NCBI RefSeq assembly: GCF_012035195.1
Contig: NZ_JAAVJH010000002.1
Location: 248,001-312,000, forward strand
Reading direction: 5' to 3'
DNA length: 64,000 nt
From: Sphingomonas corticis
GTDB taxonomy: Bacteria > Pseudomonadota > Alphaproteobacteria > Sphingomonadales > Sphingomonadaceae
Positions 34,219-42,708 of the stretch are shown piece after piece. The notes under the pieces were generated by a model. The model ran no database searches. It saw only the letters and a program-made list of their open reading frames with translations, and had not been told where the DNA came from. How positions within the stretch are numbered: position 1 is the stretch's first letter; every line of letters begins with the position of its first letter. Both the position numbers and the translations under genes were made by a program.

Positions 34219-34686
34219 ATGCCGGAAAAGCGCGAACTCGACGGCCACGACCGCGCGCTGCTGCGGCTGTTGCAGGTCGATGCCGCGCGCACCGCCGACG
34301 ACCTGGCGCAGGAGGTGCCGCTGTCGCCCAGTGCGATCACGCGCCGCGTGCGCCGCCTGCACGAGGACGGCACGATCGTCGCCGACGTCGCCATCGTGTC
34401 CGACCGGGTGGCGCCGTTCCTGTCCGCGCTGGTCGACGTGCAGCTCGACCGCCACGCGCTGGCAGAGGTGGACGCCGTGCTCCGCCGGCTTTGCGCCGCG
34501 CCGGAGGTGCAGGCGCTGATGGAGGTGACCGGTCCGTCCGACCTGGCGCTGCTGGTCGTCGTCGCCGACATGCACGCCTTCAACGCCTTCGCCGACGCCA
34601 TGCTGGGCAGCGATCCCGTCGTGCGCCGCTACGAGACGCGCTTCGTGAAGAAGCGGCGCAAGTTCACCACCGCGCTGCCGCTGTGA
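34219..34686 (+). CDS. Lrp/AsnC-family transcriptional regulator
   Basis: 155 residues. The N-terminal winged helix has ELDGHDRALLRLLQVDAA and LSPSAITRRVRRLHEDGTI; the C-terminal RAM domain has the usual VTGPSDLALLVVVADMHAFN. It probably senses an amino acid. The stop overlaps the GTG of the EamA transporter gene, so the regulator and transporter are coupled. This suggests that it controls export of its own effector. Confidence 0.93.
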   Translation: MPEKRELDGHDRALLRLLQVDAARTADDLAQEVPLSPSAITRRVRRLHEDGTIVADVAIVSDRVAPFLSALVDVQLDRHALAEVDAVLRRLCAAPEVQALMEVTGPSDLALLVVVADMHAFNAFADAMLGSDPVVRRYETRFVKKRRKFTTALPL

Positions 34687-35528
34687 GCGCCCCGGCCGGC
34701 GACTGGACGCTCGCCGCCGCGCTGATGGTCGCGTCGGGTTCGTTCCACGCCGTCGTCAACGCCATCGTGAAGGCGGGCCGCAGCAAGATGGCGGCGCGCG
34801 CCGCGACCGACGGGACCAGCGCGATCCTTCTGCTGCCCGCGACGCTGCTGGTGCCCGCGCCCGCGGGCGCATGGCCCTATCTGGCGGCCAGCGCGGCGAT
34901 CCACGGCGTCTACCTCGTCGCGCTGGTCCGCGCCTACGAGCGCGCGGACTTCTCCGCCGCCTATCCGGTCCTGCGCGGGGTCGCGCCGCTCATCACCGCG
35001 CTGGTGACGCTCGGATGGCTGGGCGAGCACGCGACGCCGGTGCAGGTGGCGGGGATCGCGCTGCTCGGCGGCGGGATCGTCGGCCTCGCGATCGGCCGCC
35101 ACCTCGATCCCGCGGCGCTCGGCTGGGCGCTGCTCAGCGGCACGTGCACCGCCTGCTACACCGTGGTCGACGCGATGGGCGTGCGTGCGGCGCCGTCCGC
35201 CGCCAGCTACATCGTCTATGACTTCGCGCTGATGGGAACGCTGGTGGTGGCGCTGTTCGCGCTTCTCTCCCGCGGGCAGGTCTTCGCCGACATGCGCGCG
35301 CAGTGGCGGCCGAGCGCGATCGCCGGCGCGCTGTCGATCGTCACCTACGGGGCCGCGCTCTACGCCTTCTCGCTCGGCCCCACCGCGCCGCTGGCGGCGC
35401 TGCGCGAGACGGGGATGGTGACGGCGCTGCTGATCGGCTTCCTGTTCCTGGGCGAGCGGGTGACGCCACGCCGGGCCGCCGCCGTCTGCGCGATCCTTGG
35501 CGGGGCGGCGCTGATCCTGTGGCGCTAG
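34683..35528 (+). CDS. EamA/DMT-superfamily transporter
   Basis: 281 residues with ten predicted membrane helices in two EamA repeats (about 8-135 and 145-281). The end of the second repeat reads ALRETGMVTALLIGFLFLGERV, typical of drug/metabolite exporters. GTG start at 34683 overlaps the Lrp-type gene stop (GTGA). Likely an amino-acid or metabolite exporter under control of that regulator. Substrate unknown. Confidence 0.9.
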   Translation: MSAPAGDWTLAAALMVASGSFHAVVNAIVKAGRSKMAARAATDGTSAILLLPATLLVPAPAGAWPYLAASAAIHGVYLVALVRAYERADFSAAYPVLRGVAPLITALVTLGWLGEHATPVQVAGIALLGGGIVGLAIGRHLDPAALGWALLSGTCTACYTVVDAMGVRAAPSAASYIVYDFALMGTLVVALFALLSRGQVFADMRAQWRPSAIAGALSIVTYGAALYAFSLGPTAPLAALRETGMVTALLIGFLFLGERVTPRRAAAVCAILGGAALILWR

Positions 35529-35536
35529 ACCCTGGT

Positions 35537-35926
35537 TCAGCCCTCGACCGCCGGGTTGCCGAGTCGGCGGACGTCCAGCGCGTGGATGCCCTTCAGCATC
35601 ACCTCGCCCAGCCGCCGCGTCCCCGTTTCCACCACCACGCCGTCGTACGTCTGGCGCAGCGCGGCCCAGGGAACGGCGCCCGCACGGCCCCCGGCGGTCA
35701 CGACGACGACGCGGCCGTCGTCGCCCAGCACCAGTCCCGCGCGCCCGTCGTCGCCCACCACCGCGTCACGCGCGGCGAGGCCGGGGATCGCGGCTTCCGC
35801 CGCCTGCGCCGCTTCCTCGGGCGTGCGCAGCATCCGCGCCGCGCCGCGCAGCCGCACGATCGCGACCAGCGCGGCGGCCAGCGCCGCCGTCACCGCACAC
35901 AGCGCCGCGATCAGCCCGGCCGTCAC
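35537..35926 (-). CDS. Small membrane-anchored protein, unknown function
   Basis: 129 residues. One N-terminal membrane helix (GLIAALCAVTAALAAALVAIV) is followed by a soluble domain with VVGDDGRAGLVLGDDGRVVVV, which looks like two short beta hairpins, and VPWAALRQTYDGVVVETG. Family not recognised. GTG start overlaps the stop of the upstream phosphatase gene (GTGA). Convergent with the EamA gene (8 nt between stops). Confidence 0.75.
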   Translation of the reverse strand: MTAGLIAALCAVTAALAAALVAIVRLRGAARMLRTPEEAAQAAEAAIPGLAARDAVVGDDGRAGLVLGDDGRVVVVTAGGRAGAVPWAALRQTYDGVVVETGTRRLGEVMLKGIHALDVRRLGNPAVEG

Positions 35927-36357
35927 GCGCCCGGCTTCACCGCGTCCATCAGCGGACGCAGGTTGGTGAGGTCGTATCCCGCCGCCGCCGCGTGGGCGGT
36001 CAGCGCGTCGGCGTCCGCGCCCGCCTTCGCCGCGGCCAGCGCGTAGAGGTTGCACGAGCGGGTACCCGAGCGGCAAAAGGCCAGCACGGGCCCTCCGGCG
36101 TCGCGCAGCGCCTGCGCCATCGCGTCCACCTGCGGGTGGGAGAAGCCGGCCTGCGTCACCGGAATCGCGACGTAGGACAGGCCCGCGGCCTCCGCCGCGG
36201 CGCGGATGTCCTCGCCCGCGGGCTGGCCCGCCTCTTCCGCATCGGGACGGTTGTTGACGATGGCGACGAAGCCCGCTTCGCGGATCGCGGGCAGGTCCCT
36301 CGCCGCGATCTGCGGCGCGACGGAGACGTTGTCGTCGATGCGGCGGATATCGGCCAT
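35923..36357 (-). CDS. TIGR01244-family phosphatase/sulfur-transferase-like protein (DUF442)
   Basis: 144 residues with a protein-tyrosine-phosphatase-like fold. The active-site loop CRSGTRS (C95, R100) and the N-terminal NVSVAPQIAARDLP are the family pattern. These domains also occur fused to Blh/SQR sulfide-oxidation proteins, so either a phosphatase or a sulfur-related role is possible. ATG at 36357 follows GGAGGAC. Located 56 nt downstream of the CorA-like gene, and its stop overlaps the next gene. Confidence 0.88.
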   Translation of the reverse strand: MADIRRIDDNVSVAPQIAARDLPAIREAGFVAIVNNRPDAEEAGQPAGEDIRAAAEAAGLSYVAIPVTQAGFSHPQVDAMAQALRDAGGPVLAFCRSGTRSCNLYALAAAKAGADADALTAHAAAAGYDLTNLRPLMDAVKPGA

Positions 36358-36413
36358 GCTGTCCTCCTGGAGCCGCGCCTCCTCTACCGCGCGCCGCAGG
36401 CTTGTCCACTCGG

Positions 36414-37367
36414 TCAGCCGCGCCACCAGTGCCGGCGCGCGAAGAACAGCACCGTCCCCGCCGCGATGACCGCGCACAGGACGACGATGGCATCGAACGC
36501 CCAGGGCTCCTTGGCGAACCACAGCCCCTCCACGTTCATGCCGTAGAGTCCGGTGATGAAGGTGAGCGGCAGGAACACCATCGCCGCGATCGCGATCAGC
36601 AGGCTGCGCTGGTCCAGCTGCTCGGCACGCAGGTCGGACAGCTCCTCGTGCATCAGCCCGGCGCGCTCGCGGATCGCCTCCACCTCCTCCGCCATGCGCG
36701 CGGCGCGATCGGCGGCGGCGGCCAGGTGCGCGCGGTCGTCGTCGGCCAGCCAGTCGCCCGGCAGCGCGGCCAGCCGCTCCAGCGCGGCGCGCTGCGGGCT
36801 GAGGAAGCGGCGGTAGTTGATCGCCTCCGCGCGCACCCGCGTGACGCCGCGGCGCAGCGCGAAAATGCGCTCCACGTCCAGCTTCTGCTCGCAATCGTCC
36901 AGCCAGTCGCCGAGGTCCGCGACGACGGGATCGAGATCCTCGGTGATCGCGGCGGCGAAGGCCGCGATCAGGTCGCCGGGGTCGCGCACGGCGCCGCGCT
37001 CCACGTCCTGCGTCACGGTCTTCAGCGCGACCAGCTGCTTGCGCGTGACCGACACCACCTTGCCCCGCGTCGCCCAGATGCGGATCGAGACCAGCATGTC
37101 GGAGCTGTCCAGCTCCTCCTCGGTCCGGCCGCGCAGGTTGACGAAGGCGCCGTCCGCCATCCGCTCGCAGCGCGGGCGCGTCTCTGCCGCCGTCAGCGCG
37201 TCGATGACGATGGACGTGACCCTGGCCTCGTCGCGCAGCCACGCCTGCGCGTGCTCCGCCGTGGTGCTGAGGTGCACCCAGACGAAGTCCGCGCCGCACG
37301 ACAGCGCCCCCTTCACCGGCACCTGCGTCGCGCCGCTGCCGTCGATGCGCCAGGCGAAGCCGCTCAT
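36414..37367 (-). CDS. CorA/ZntB-family divalent metal transporter
   Basis: 317 residues. A long cytoplasmic funnel (1-250) rich in acidic and helical segments precedes two C-terminal membrane helices. The loop between them has YGMN, the signature of CorA-type channels (GLYGMNVEG). The sequence WVHLSTTAEHAQAWL near the start and the wording of the funnel are closer to ZntB than CorA. Carries Mg2+, or Zn2+ if ZntB-like. The ATG overlaps the stop region of the siroheme gene upstream, so the two are coupled. Confidence 0.9.
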   Translation of the reverse strand: MSGFAWRIDGSGATQVPVKGALSCGADFVWVHLSTTAEHAQAWLRDEARVTSIVIDALTAAETRPRCERMADGAFVNLRGRTEEELDSSDMLVSIRIWATRGKVVSVTRKQLVALKTVTQDVERGAVRDPGDLIAAFAAAITEDLDPVVADLGDWLDDCEQKLDVERIFALRRGVTRVRAEAINYRRFLSPQRAALERLAALPGDWLADDDRAHLAAAADRAARMAEEVEAIRERAGLMHEELSDLRAEQLDQRSLLIAIAAMVFLPLTFITGLYGMNVEGLWFAKEPWAFDAIVVLCAVIAAGTVLFFARRHWWRG

Positions 37368-38173
37368 GGGAACGCGACGTCCACGGTCAGGCCGTCGGCA
37401 CCGGCGAGGGGCGGGGCGTCGGTCGCGCGGCGGGCGGCGTCGGCGCGGGCGCGATCGAGGATGGCGGCGGGCACGTCGGCACGATGCGTCACCAGGTCGG
37501 CGGACGCCAGCCATCGCGCCTCGCGCAAGGTGAGGTCGTCGGGATCGGCGGAGCGCAGCCGGACGTGGACGAGGCGGGTGTCCTGCGCCGCGCCGATCGC
37601 TGCCGGGTCGGGTGCGTCGTGCGAGGCGAGGGGATCGAGCGTGCCGCCCGGCGCCAGCGCCGCCGCGATCGCGCGCCGCCGCTCGCCTCCGTCGGGAAAG
37701 CGGGCGCGCAGTGCGGCGCGCGCGGCGTGCAGCGCCTCGGCCAGCCGGCCCAGCCCGGCGGGCAGCACAGCCTCCAGCCGCTGCCGCAGCGCCGCCGCCA
37801 GCCCGGCGGAGACGCCGCCCGTGCCGATCGCGACCAGCACCGGCGCGCGATCGACGATGGCGGGCAGGGTGAAGTCGCACAATTCGGGCCGGTCGACCGC
37901 GTTCACCAGCACGCCGCGCGCCTTCAAGCGCGCCACCGCATCGTCGTCGTCGACGACGATGGCCAGCCGCGCGTCTCTCCCTCTACCACCGGGAGAGGGG
38001 AGGGGCCCGTCCGGCGCAGCCGGATGGCAAGGGTGAGGGTGATCTTCTTCCACCACGACCGCTCCGGCCCGCTCCAGCAGTCGCCGCTTGGCCTCCGCGC
38101 TCTCGCCGCTGCCGACGAGAATGACCGGGCGGCCTTCCAAGCGGACGAAGATCGGAAGGCTGTGCAGCGTCAT
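37364..38173 (-). CDS. Siroheme synthase N-terminal-like protein (Met8-type), with repeat insertion
   Basis: 269 residues. Residues 1-42 and 68-170 match the precorrin-2 dehydrogenase/ferrochelatase domain (LPIFVRLEGRPVILVGSG, VNAVDRPELCDFTLPAIVDR, AIGTGGVSAGLAAALRQRLE). This makes siroheme for sulfite reduction. Two oddities stand out. Residues ~43-67 (HPHPCHPAAPDGPLPSPGGR) are the in-frame translation of a repeat. The C-terminal ~85 residues (HVRLRSADPDDLTLREARWL, ADLVTHRADVP) look like the first strand-helix unit of a uroporphyrinogen methyltransferase domain that ends early. Loss or replacement of the methyltransferase part means another gene must supply that step. Confidence 0.8.
   Translation of the reverse strand: MTLHSLPIFVRLEGRPVILVGSGESAEAKRRLLERAGAVVVEEDHPHPCHPAAPDGPLPSPGGRGRDARLAIVVDDDDAVARLKARGVLVNAVDRPELCDFTLPAIVDRAPVLVAIGTGGVSAGLAAALRQRLEAVLPAGLGRLAEALHAARAALRARFPDGGERRRAIAAALAPGGTLDPLASHDAPDPAAIGAAQDTRLVHVRLRSADPDDLTLREARWLASADLVTHRADVPAAILDRARADAARRATDAPPLAGADGLTVDVAFP
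37973..38047. repeat. Palindromic repeat inserted in frame in the siroheme gene
   Basis: 75 nt holding two hairpins: CCCTCT...AGAGGG (with CCGGGAGAGGG) and GTCCGGCGCAGCCGGATGG, followed by AAGGGTGAGGGTG. The same CCCTCTCCC/GGGAGAGGG unit occurs in intergenic DNA at 14009. The length is a multiple of three and no stop codon appears in the gene frame. Confidence 0.75.
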
Positions 38174-38265
38174 GGTTCGCGCGAAGCCGCGAAGCCGCGA
38201 AGGGAAGATAGGCTCGCGCGAACACCATGTTCCGCGCCTTCGCGGCTCCGCGTGAACGCCGAAGC
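38174..38265. repeat. Inverted repeat between lysA and siroheme gene
   Basis: GGTTCGCGCGAAGCCGCGAAG...GAAG on the left faces TTCCGCGCCTTCGCGGCTCCGCG on the right, related to the element at 28487-28718. It fills the short gap behind lysA. Confidence 0.65.
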
Positions 38266-38273
38266 GACGCGGC

Positions 38274-39533
38274 TCAGGCCAGCCATTCCGGCACCCGCTC
38301 CGCCGCCAGGATCGTCTCCGCGGAGATGCGGTCGGCCACCACGGCGTAGCGGTCGCCGTCCACCAGCACCTCGGGCACCAGCGCGCGGCTGTTGTACGTG
38401 GAGGCCATCGTCGCGCCATAGGCGCCCGCGGTGCGGAACACGGCCAGGTCGCCACCCTTCACCGCATCCACCTCCCGCGCCATGGCGAAGGTGTCGCCCG
38501 TCTCGCAGACCGGGCCGGCGATGTTGGCGGTCATCCGGTCGCCCGTCGGCACGACGGCGTCGAAATCGTGCCACGCATCGTACAGCGCGGGCCGCGCCAG
38601 GTCGTTCATCGCGGCGTCGACGATGATGTAGGGATGCACGACGCCCGGCTTCACCCAGATGACGCGGGTCAGCAGCACGCCGGCATTGCCCGCGATCACG
38701 CGACCCGGCTCGAACATCAGCGTCGCGTCCCAGCCGCGCGTCGCCCGCGCCACCATCGCGCCGTAATCGGCCGGCTCGGTCGGCACGTCGCCCGCCTTGT
38801 AGCGCACGCCCAGTCCGCCACCCAGGTCGACGTGGGTGATGCGGTGCCCGGCCGCGCGCAGATCGTCGACCAGTCGCTTGACGCGGGCATACGCCGCCTC
38901 CAGCGGCGCGATGTCGAACAGCTGGCTGCCGATGTGGATCGCCACGCCGCGCAGGTCGAGGCCGGGCAGCGCCGCCAGCCGCGCGAACATCGCCGGCGCC
39001 TGGTCGATCGGCACGCCGAACTTGTTCTCCCGCTTGCCGGTGGAGATCTTCGCGTGGGTGCCCGCGTCCACGTCGGGATTGACGCGCAGCACCGCGCGCG
39101 CGGTCACGCCCTTCTCGCGCGCCAGCCGGGCGAGGACGACGCCCTCCTCCTCCAGCTCCAGGTTGAACTGGCCGATCCCGGCGTCCAGCCCGCGCGCCAG
39201 CTCCGCCTCGGTCTTGCCCACGCCGGAGAAGACGATGCCGGCGGCCGGGATGCCCGCCGCCAGCGCTCGCGCCATCTCGCCGCCCGACACCACGTCGGCG
39301 CCATAGCCCTCCGCCGCCAGCAGCCGCAGCACGGCGAGGTTCGGATTGGCCTTGATGGCATAGGCCAGGTGCACGTCCCCGGCCGGCTCCAGCGCCTCGC
39401 GGAACACGCGGGCGTGACGGCGGAAGGCGCCTGCCGAATAGACGTAGACGGGCGTGCCCACCTCTTCGGCGATACGCGCCAGCGGCACGTCCTCGCACCA
39501 CAGGGCGCCGTCGCGATAGTGGAAGTGATCCAT
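38274..39533 (-). CDS. lysA: Diaminopimelate decarboxylase
   Basis: 419 residues. Converts meso-diaminopimelate to lysine, the last lysine step. A fold-type III PLP enzyme: PLP Lys is K61 in YAIKANPN, the HIGSQLFD and GGGLGVRY segments bind PLP phosphate, and GPVCETGD supplies the substrate-binding Cys-Glu. The ATG at 39533 begins directly at the conserved MDHFHYRDG. Lies 8 nt after the stop of the small lipoprotein gene in the order argH-lipoprotein-lysA. Confidence 0.96.
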   Translation of the reverse strand: MDHFHYRDGALWCEDVPLARIAEEVGTPVYVYSAGAFRRHARVFREALEPAGDVHLAYAIKANPNLAVLRLLAAEGYGADVVSGGEMARALAAGIPAAGIVFSGVGKTEAELARGLDAGIGQFNLELEEEGVVLARLAREKGVTARAVLRVNPDVDAGTHAKISTGKRENKFGVPIDQAPAMFARLAALPGLDLRGVAIHIGSQLFDIAPLEAAYARVKRLVDDLRAAGHRITHVDLGGGLGVRYKAGDVPTEPADYGAMVARATRGWDATLMFEPGRVIAGNAGVLLTRVIWVKPGVVHPYIIVDAAMNDLARPALYDAWHDFDAVVPTGDRMTANIAGPVCETGDTFAMAREVDAVKGGDLAVFRTAGAYGATMASTYNSRALVPEVLVDGDRYAVVADRISAETILAAERVPEWLA

Positions 39534-39541
39534 GGAAACCG

Positions 39542-39772
39542 TCAGTTGGGGGGAAGGTCGAAGTCGTCGCTGCGCCGCTCTTCCGACCGCCGCAGCGTCG
39601 AATCGCCGCGGCCGGGGCGCGCCTGCACGCCGGGGGTCAGCAGCTCGCCGGTGGTGGCGGGCGCGGTGGCGCCCTGCGCCACGGGGATCGGCGGGCGGCC
39701 GGCGGGCGGTTCCAGCGGCTTGGTGGAGCCGCAGCCGGCGAGTGCCAGCGCGAGGAGGAGGACGCTCCTCAC
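39542..39772 (-). CDS. Small LptM-like lipoprotein
   Basis: 76 residues. The N terminus [15 protein letters not shown] is a lipoprotein signal with lipid-modified Cys at about 15, followed by a Pro-rich tail. A short lipoprotein between argH and lysA, with CG...PL..PP after the lipobox, matches the LptM (YifL) type, which helps assemble the LPS transporter LptD in E. coli. GTG start overlaps the argH stop (GTGA). Confidence 0.7.
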   Translation of the reverse strand: MRSVLLLALALAGCGSTKPLEPPAGRPPIPVAQGATAPATTGELLTPGVQARPGRGDSTLRRSEERRSDDFDLPPN

Positions 39773-41136
39773 GCCCGCGCCTCGCGCGCGGCGCGGATCG
39801 CGGCGCGCACGTTGTCGGGGGCGGTACCGCCGAAGCTCCTGCGGCTCGCCACCGAGGCGTCGACGGAGAGCACGTCGTACACCCGCGCGTCGATGCGCGG
39901 GTCGATCGCGGTCAGCTCCACGATCGGCAGCGCGTCCAGCGCGACGCCCAGCGCCTCCGCCCGCGCCACCGCGCGGCCGGTGATGTGGTGCGCCTCTCGG
40001 AACGGCACGTTCGCCTCGCGCACCAGCCAGTCGGCGAGATCGGTGGCGGTGGCGAAGCCGCTCTCCGCCAGGGCGCGCATCCGGTCGGTGCGGAACGTCG
40101 CACTCTCCACCATCCCCGTCATCGCCGCGATCGACAGCGCCAGCAGGTCGTGCGCCTCGAACACCGGCGGCTTGTCGTCCTGCATGTCCTTGGAATAGGC
40201 GAGCGGCAGCCCCTTCATCGTCACCATCAGCGAGACGAGGCACCCGGTGATCCGCCCGGCGTGCCCGCGCACCAGCTCCGCCGCGTCCGGATTGCGCTTC
40301 TGCGGCATGATGCTGCTGCCGGTCGACCATTGATCGGACAGGCTGACGAAGCCGAACGGCTGCGACGCCCACAGCACGAACTCCTCCGCCAGCCGGCTGA
40401 GGTGCAGCGCGCATTGCGCCGCGGCCATCAGGTAATCGAGCGCGAAGTCGCGGTCGCTGACCGAATCGAGGCTGTTGCGCGTCGGCCCGTCGAAGCCCAG
40501 CGCCGCGGCGGTCGCCTCGCGATCGATCGGAAAGCCCGTGCCGGCGAGCGCCGCCGCGCCGAGCGGGCACAGGTTCGCGCGCGCGCGATTGTCGCGGAAG
40601 CGCGAGACGTCGCGCGCCACCATCTCGTGATAGGCCATCAGGTGATGTCCCAGCGTCACCGGCTGCGCCGATTGCAGGTGGGTGAAGCCCGGCATCACGC
40701 TGGCGGCATGTTCCTCCGCCCGCGCCAGCAGCGAGTCGTCCAGCGCGAGCAGCGCGGCCAGGACCTGGTCGGTCGCGTCGCGCGTCCACAGGCGGAAGTC
40801 GGTCGCGACTTGGTCGTTGCGGCTGCGCGCGGTGTGGAGCCGCCCCGCCGCCGGGCCGATCGCGTCGGCCAGCCGCGCCTCCGTCAGCATGTGGATGTCT
40901 TCCATGGCGAGATCGTCGGGCACGCCGTCCACCGCGTAGCCGGCGGCCACCCGCTCCAGCCCGGCGTCGATCGCCCTGACGTCGTCGGCCGCGACGATGC
41001 CCTGCGCGCCCAGCATCGCCACGTGCGCGCGGCTGCCCGCCACGTCCTGTTTCCACATCCGCTTGTCGAACGGGATGGAGGCGTTAATCTCGCGCATCAC
41101 CGCGGCGGGGCCGGCAGCGAAGCGCCCCCCCCACAT
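39769..41136 (-). CDS. argH: Argininosuccinate lyase
   Basis: 455 residues. Splits argininosuccinate into arginine and fumarate. Motifs: [10 protein letters not shown] at the start, [24 protein letters not shown] and the flexible catalytic-Ser loop [12 protein letters not shown]. The start is uncertain. Relatives often begin [10 protein letters not shown]; here the codon before SNQ is CTC, so the ATG of MWGGRF at 41136 is the first usable start. Any upstream GTG would extend into the divergent redoxin gene. The gene overlaps the lipoprotein gene at its end. Confidence 0.93.
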   Translation of the reverse strand: MWGGRFAAGPAAVMREINASIPFDKRMWKQDVAGSRAHVAMLGAQGIVAADDVRAIDAGLERVAAGYAVDGVPDDLAMEDIHMLTEARLADAIGPAAGRLHTARSRNDQVATDFRLWTRDATDQVLAALLALDDSLLARAEEHAASVMPGFTHLQSAQPVTLGHHLMAYHEMVARDVSRFRDNRARANLCPLGAAALAGTGFPIDREATAAALGFDGPTRNSLDSVSDRDFALDYLMAAAQCALHLSRLAEEFVLWASQPFGFVSLSDQWSTGSSIMPQKRNPDAAELVRGHAGRITGCLVSLMVTMKGLPLAYSKDMQDDKPPVFEAHDLLALSIAAMTGMVESATFRTDRMRALAESGFATATDLADWLVREANVPFREAHHITGRAVARAEALGVALDALPIVELTAIDPRIDARVYDVLSVDASVASRRSFGGTAPDNVRAAIRAAREARA

Positions 41137-41152
41137 CTGGTTGGAGAGGTCC

Positions 41153-41743
41153 TTGCTTCCGTCACTGTCGGCACGATGGGCGATCGTCGGTCTCCTGGCC
41201 ACCGCGGCTTGCGATAGGGCGTCGCCGCCAGTGGAGCAAGCCGAGGGCAACGCCGCCGCGGCGTCGCCGGACGAGGCCGCGCCGGCCGCTGCCGGCGTGC
41301 CGAAGGCGGACGCGGTGGATCGCGCGCACGCGGGCGAGAAGGCCCCCGACCTGGCGGTCACCGATGCGGCCGGCAAGGAGGTGCGGCTGCGTTCGCTCGC
41401 CGGCCGGCCGCTGCTGGTGAACCTGTGGGCGACGTGGTGCGCGCCGTGCGTGAAGGAGCTGCCGACGCTGGACGCCGCGGCGAAGGCGGGCGCGGCCCGC
41501 TTCCGCACCGTCGCGATCAGCCAGGACATGGATCCGGCGAAGGCGCGCGCCTTCCTGAAGGAGAAGCCGCTCGCCGCGGCGGAGCCGCTGTTCGATCCCA
41601 AGCTGTCGCTCGGCCTCTCCTACCAGGCGAACCTGCCGACGACGATCCTCTACGACGCGAGCGGTGCCGAGCTGTGGCGCGTCACCGGCGAGCTCGACTG
41701 GACCGGCGAGGCGGCACGCGCGCTGCTGGCCGAGGCGAAGTAG
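41153..41743 (+). CDS. TlpA-like thiol-disulfide redoxin, probable lipoprotein
   Basis: 196 residues. A hydrophobic N terminus ([15 protein letters not shown], Cys20) suggests a lipoprotein or membrane-anchored protein. The redoxin domain (about 65-195) has the active site WATWCAPC and the cis-Pro region NLPTTILYD. It likely reduces periplasmic disulfides, e.g. for cytochrome c maturation. Start TTG at 41153 is preceded by GGAGAGG; no ATG or GTG gives a sensible signal. Divergent from argH with only 16 nt between proposed starts, so the promoters must overlap the coding ends. Confidence 0.82.
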   Translation: MLPSLSARWAIVGLLATAACDRASPPVEQAEGNAAAASPDEAAPAAAGVPKADAVDRAHAGEKAPDLAVTDAAGKEVRLRSLAGRPLLVNLWATWCAPCVKELPTLDAAAKAGAARFRTVAISQDMDPAKARAFLKEKPLAAAEPLFDPKLSLGLSYQANLPTTILYDASGAELWRVTGELDWTGEAARALLAEAK

Positions 41744-41800
41744 CGTTCGCCGCGACGGTTTGACAAGAAACTGCCACGATGGGCGGGCAAGTGCCCGCGA

Positions 41801-42649
41801 ATGCGCCTCTTTCTGCTGACCATCGCGGCGGCCGCCGTGCTTTCTCCCAACCCCGCCCTCGCCTGGGGCAAGACCGGCCACCGCGTCGTGGCTGCCATCG
41901 CGCAGGAGCATCTCTCGTGGCGCGCCCGCGCGGGCGTACGTCGCATCTTCGGCGTCGAGACGCTGGCGGAAGCGGCGAACTGGCCCGACACGATGAAGTC
42001 GGATCCCTCGCCCTTCTGGCAGAAGACGTCGGGTCCGTGGCATTACGTCACCGTGCCGGAAGGCCGGACCTATGCCGAGGTGGGCGCGCCGGCCGAGGGC
42101 GACGCCGCCACCGCGCTCGCCCGCTACGCCGCGGTGATCCGCGACGGGGCGGCGTCCTGCGCTGACCGGCAGACCGCGCTGCGGTTCATCGTCCACCTGG
42201 TCGGCGACCTGCACCAGCCGCTCCATGCCGGCAACGCCACCGATCGCGGCGGCAACGACGTGAAGGTGACGTGGTTCGGCCGCGCCACTAACCTCCACTC
42301 GGTGTGGGATTCGGCACTGGTGGACGAGCAGCAATTGTCTTTTTCCGAAATGGCCGCGTCGCTGGACGCGCACGTCACCAGGACCCAGGCGCGCGACTGG
42401 CGGCAGGTCGATCCCGCGGTGTGGATCGCGGAGAGCACGCGACTGCGCGACCTGATCTACCCCGCCGATCCGGCGCTCTCCTATCGCTATGTCTATGACA
42501 ACACGCCGCGAATGGAGCGGCGACTGCAGATGGGCGGGATCCGCCTCGCCGCCTATCTCGACGATCTGTTCGCCCGCGGCGGCAATCCGCGGCGCTGCGC
42601 GACCGCGCGGTCGTGGGTCGACGCGGAGGTGTGGGCGACGCGCCACTAG
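41801..42649 (+). CDS. S1/P1-type zinc nuclease, secreted
   Basis: 282 residues with a signal peptide (1-21, ...NPALA). The mature protein begins with W22, whose free amino group binds zinc in this family. Other ligands are in GKTGHRVVA, VGDLHQPLHAG and GGNDV, with the LHSVWDSAL motif. Cuts single-stranded DNA/RNA in the periplasm or outside, probably for phosphate or nucleotide scavenging. ATG at 41801, 57 nt after the redoxin gene. Confidence 0.92.
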   Translation: MRLFLLTIAAAAVLSPNPALAWGKTGHRVVAAIAQEHLSWRARAGVRRIFGVETLAEAANWPDTMKSDPSPFWQKTSGPWHYVTVPEGRTYAEVGAPAEGDAATALARYAAVIRDGAASCADRQTALRFIVHLVGDLHQPLHAGNATDRGGNDVKVTWFGRATNLHSVWDSALVDEQQLSFSEMAASLDAHVTRTQARDWRQVDPAVWIAESTRLRDLIYPADPALSYRYVYDNTPRMERRLQMGGIRLAAYLDDLFARGGNPRRCATARSWVDAEVWATRH

Positions 42650-42708
42650 GGCGGCGAAACCGCCGCGCCCGCTTGCGCTTCGTTTCGGCGTCGGCTTTGC
42701 TGGGGCGG

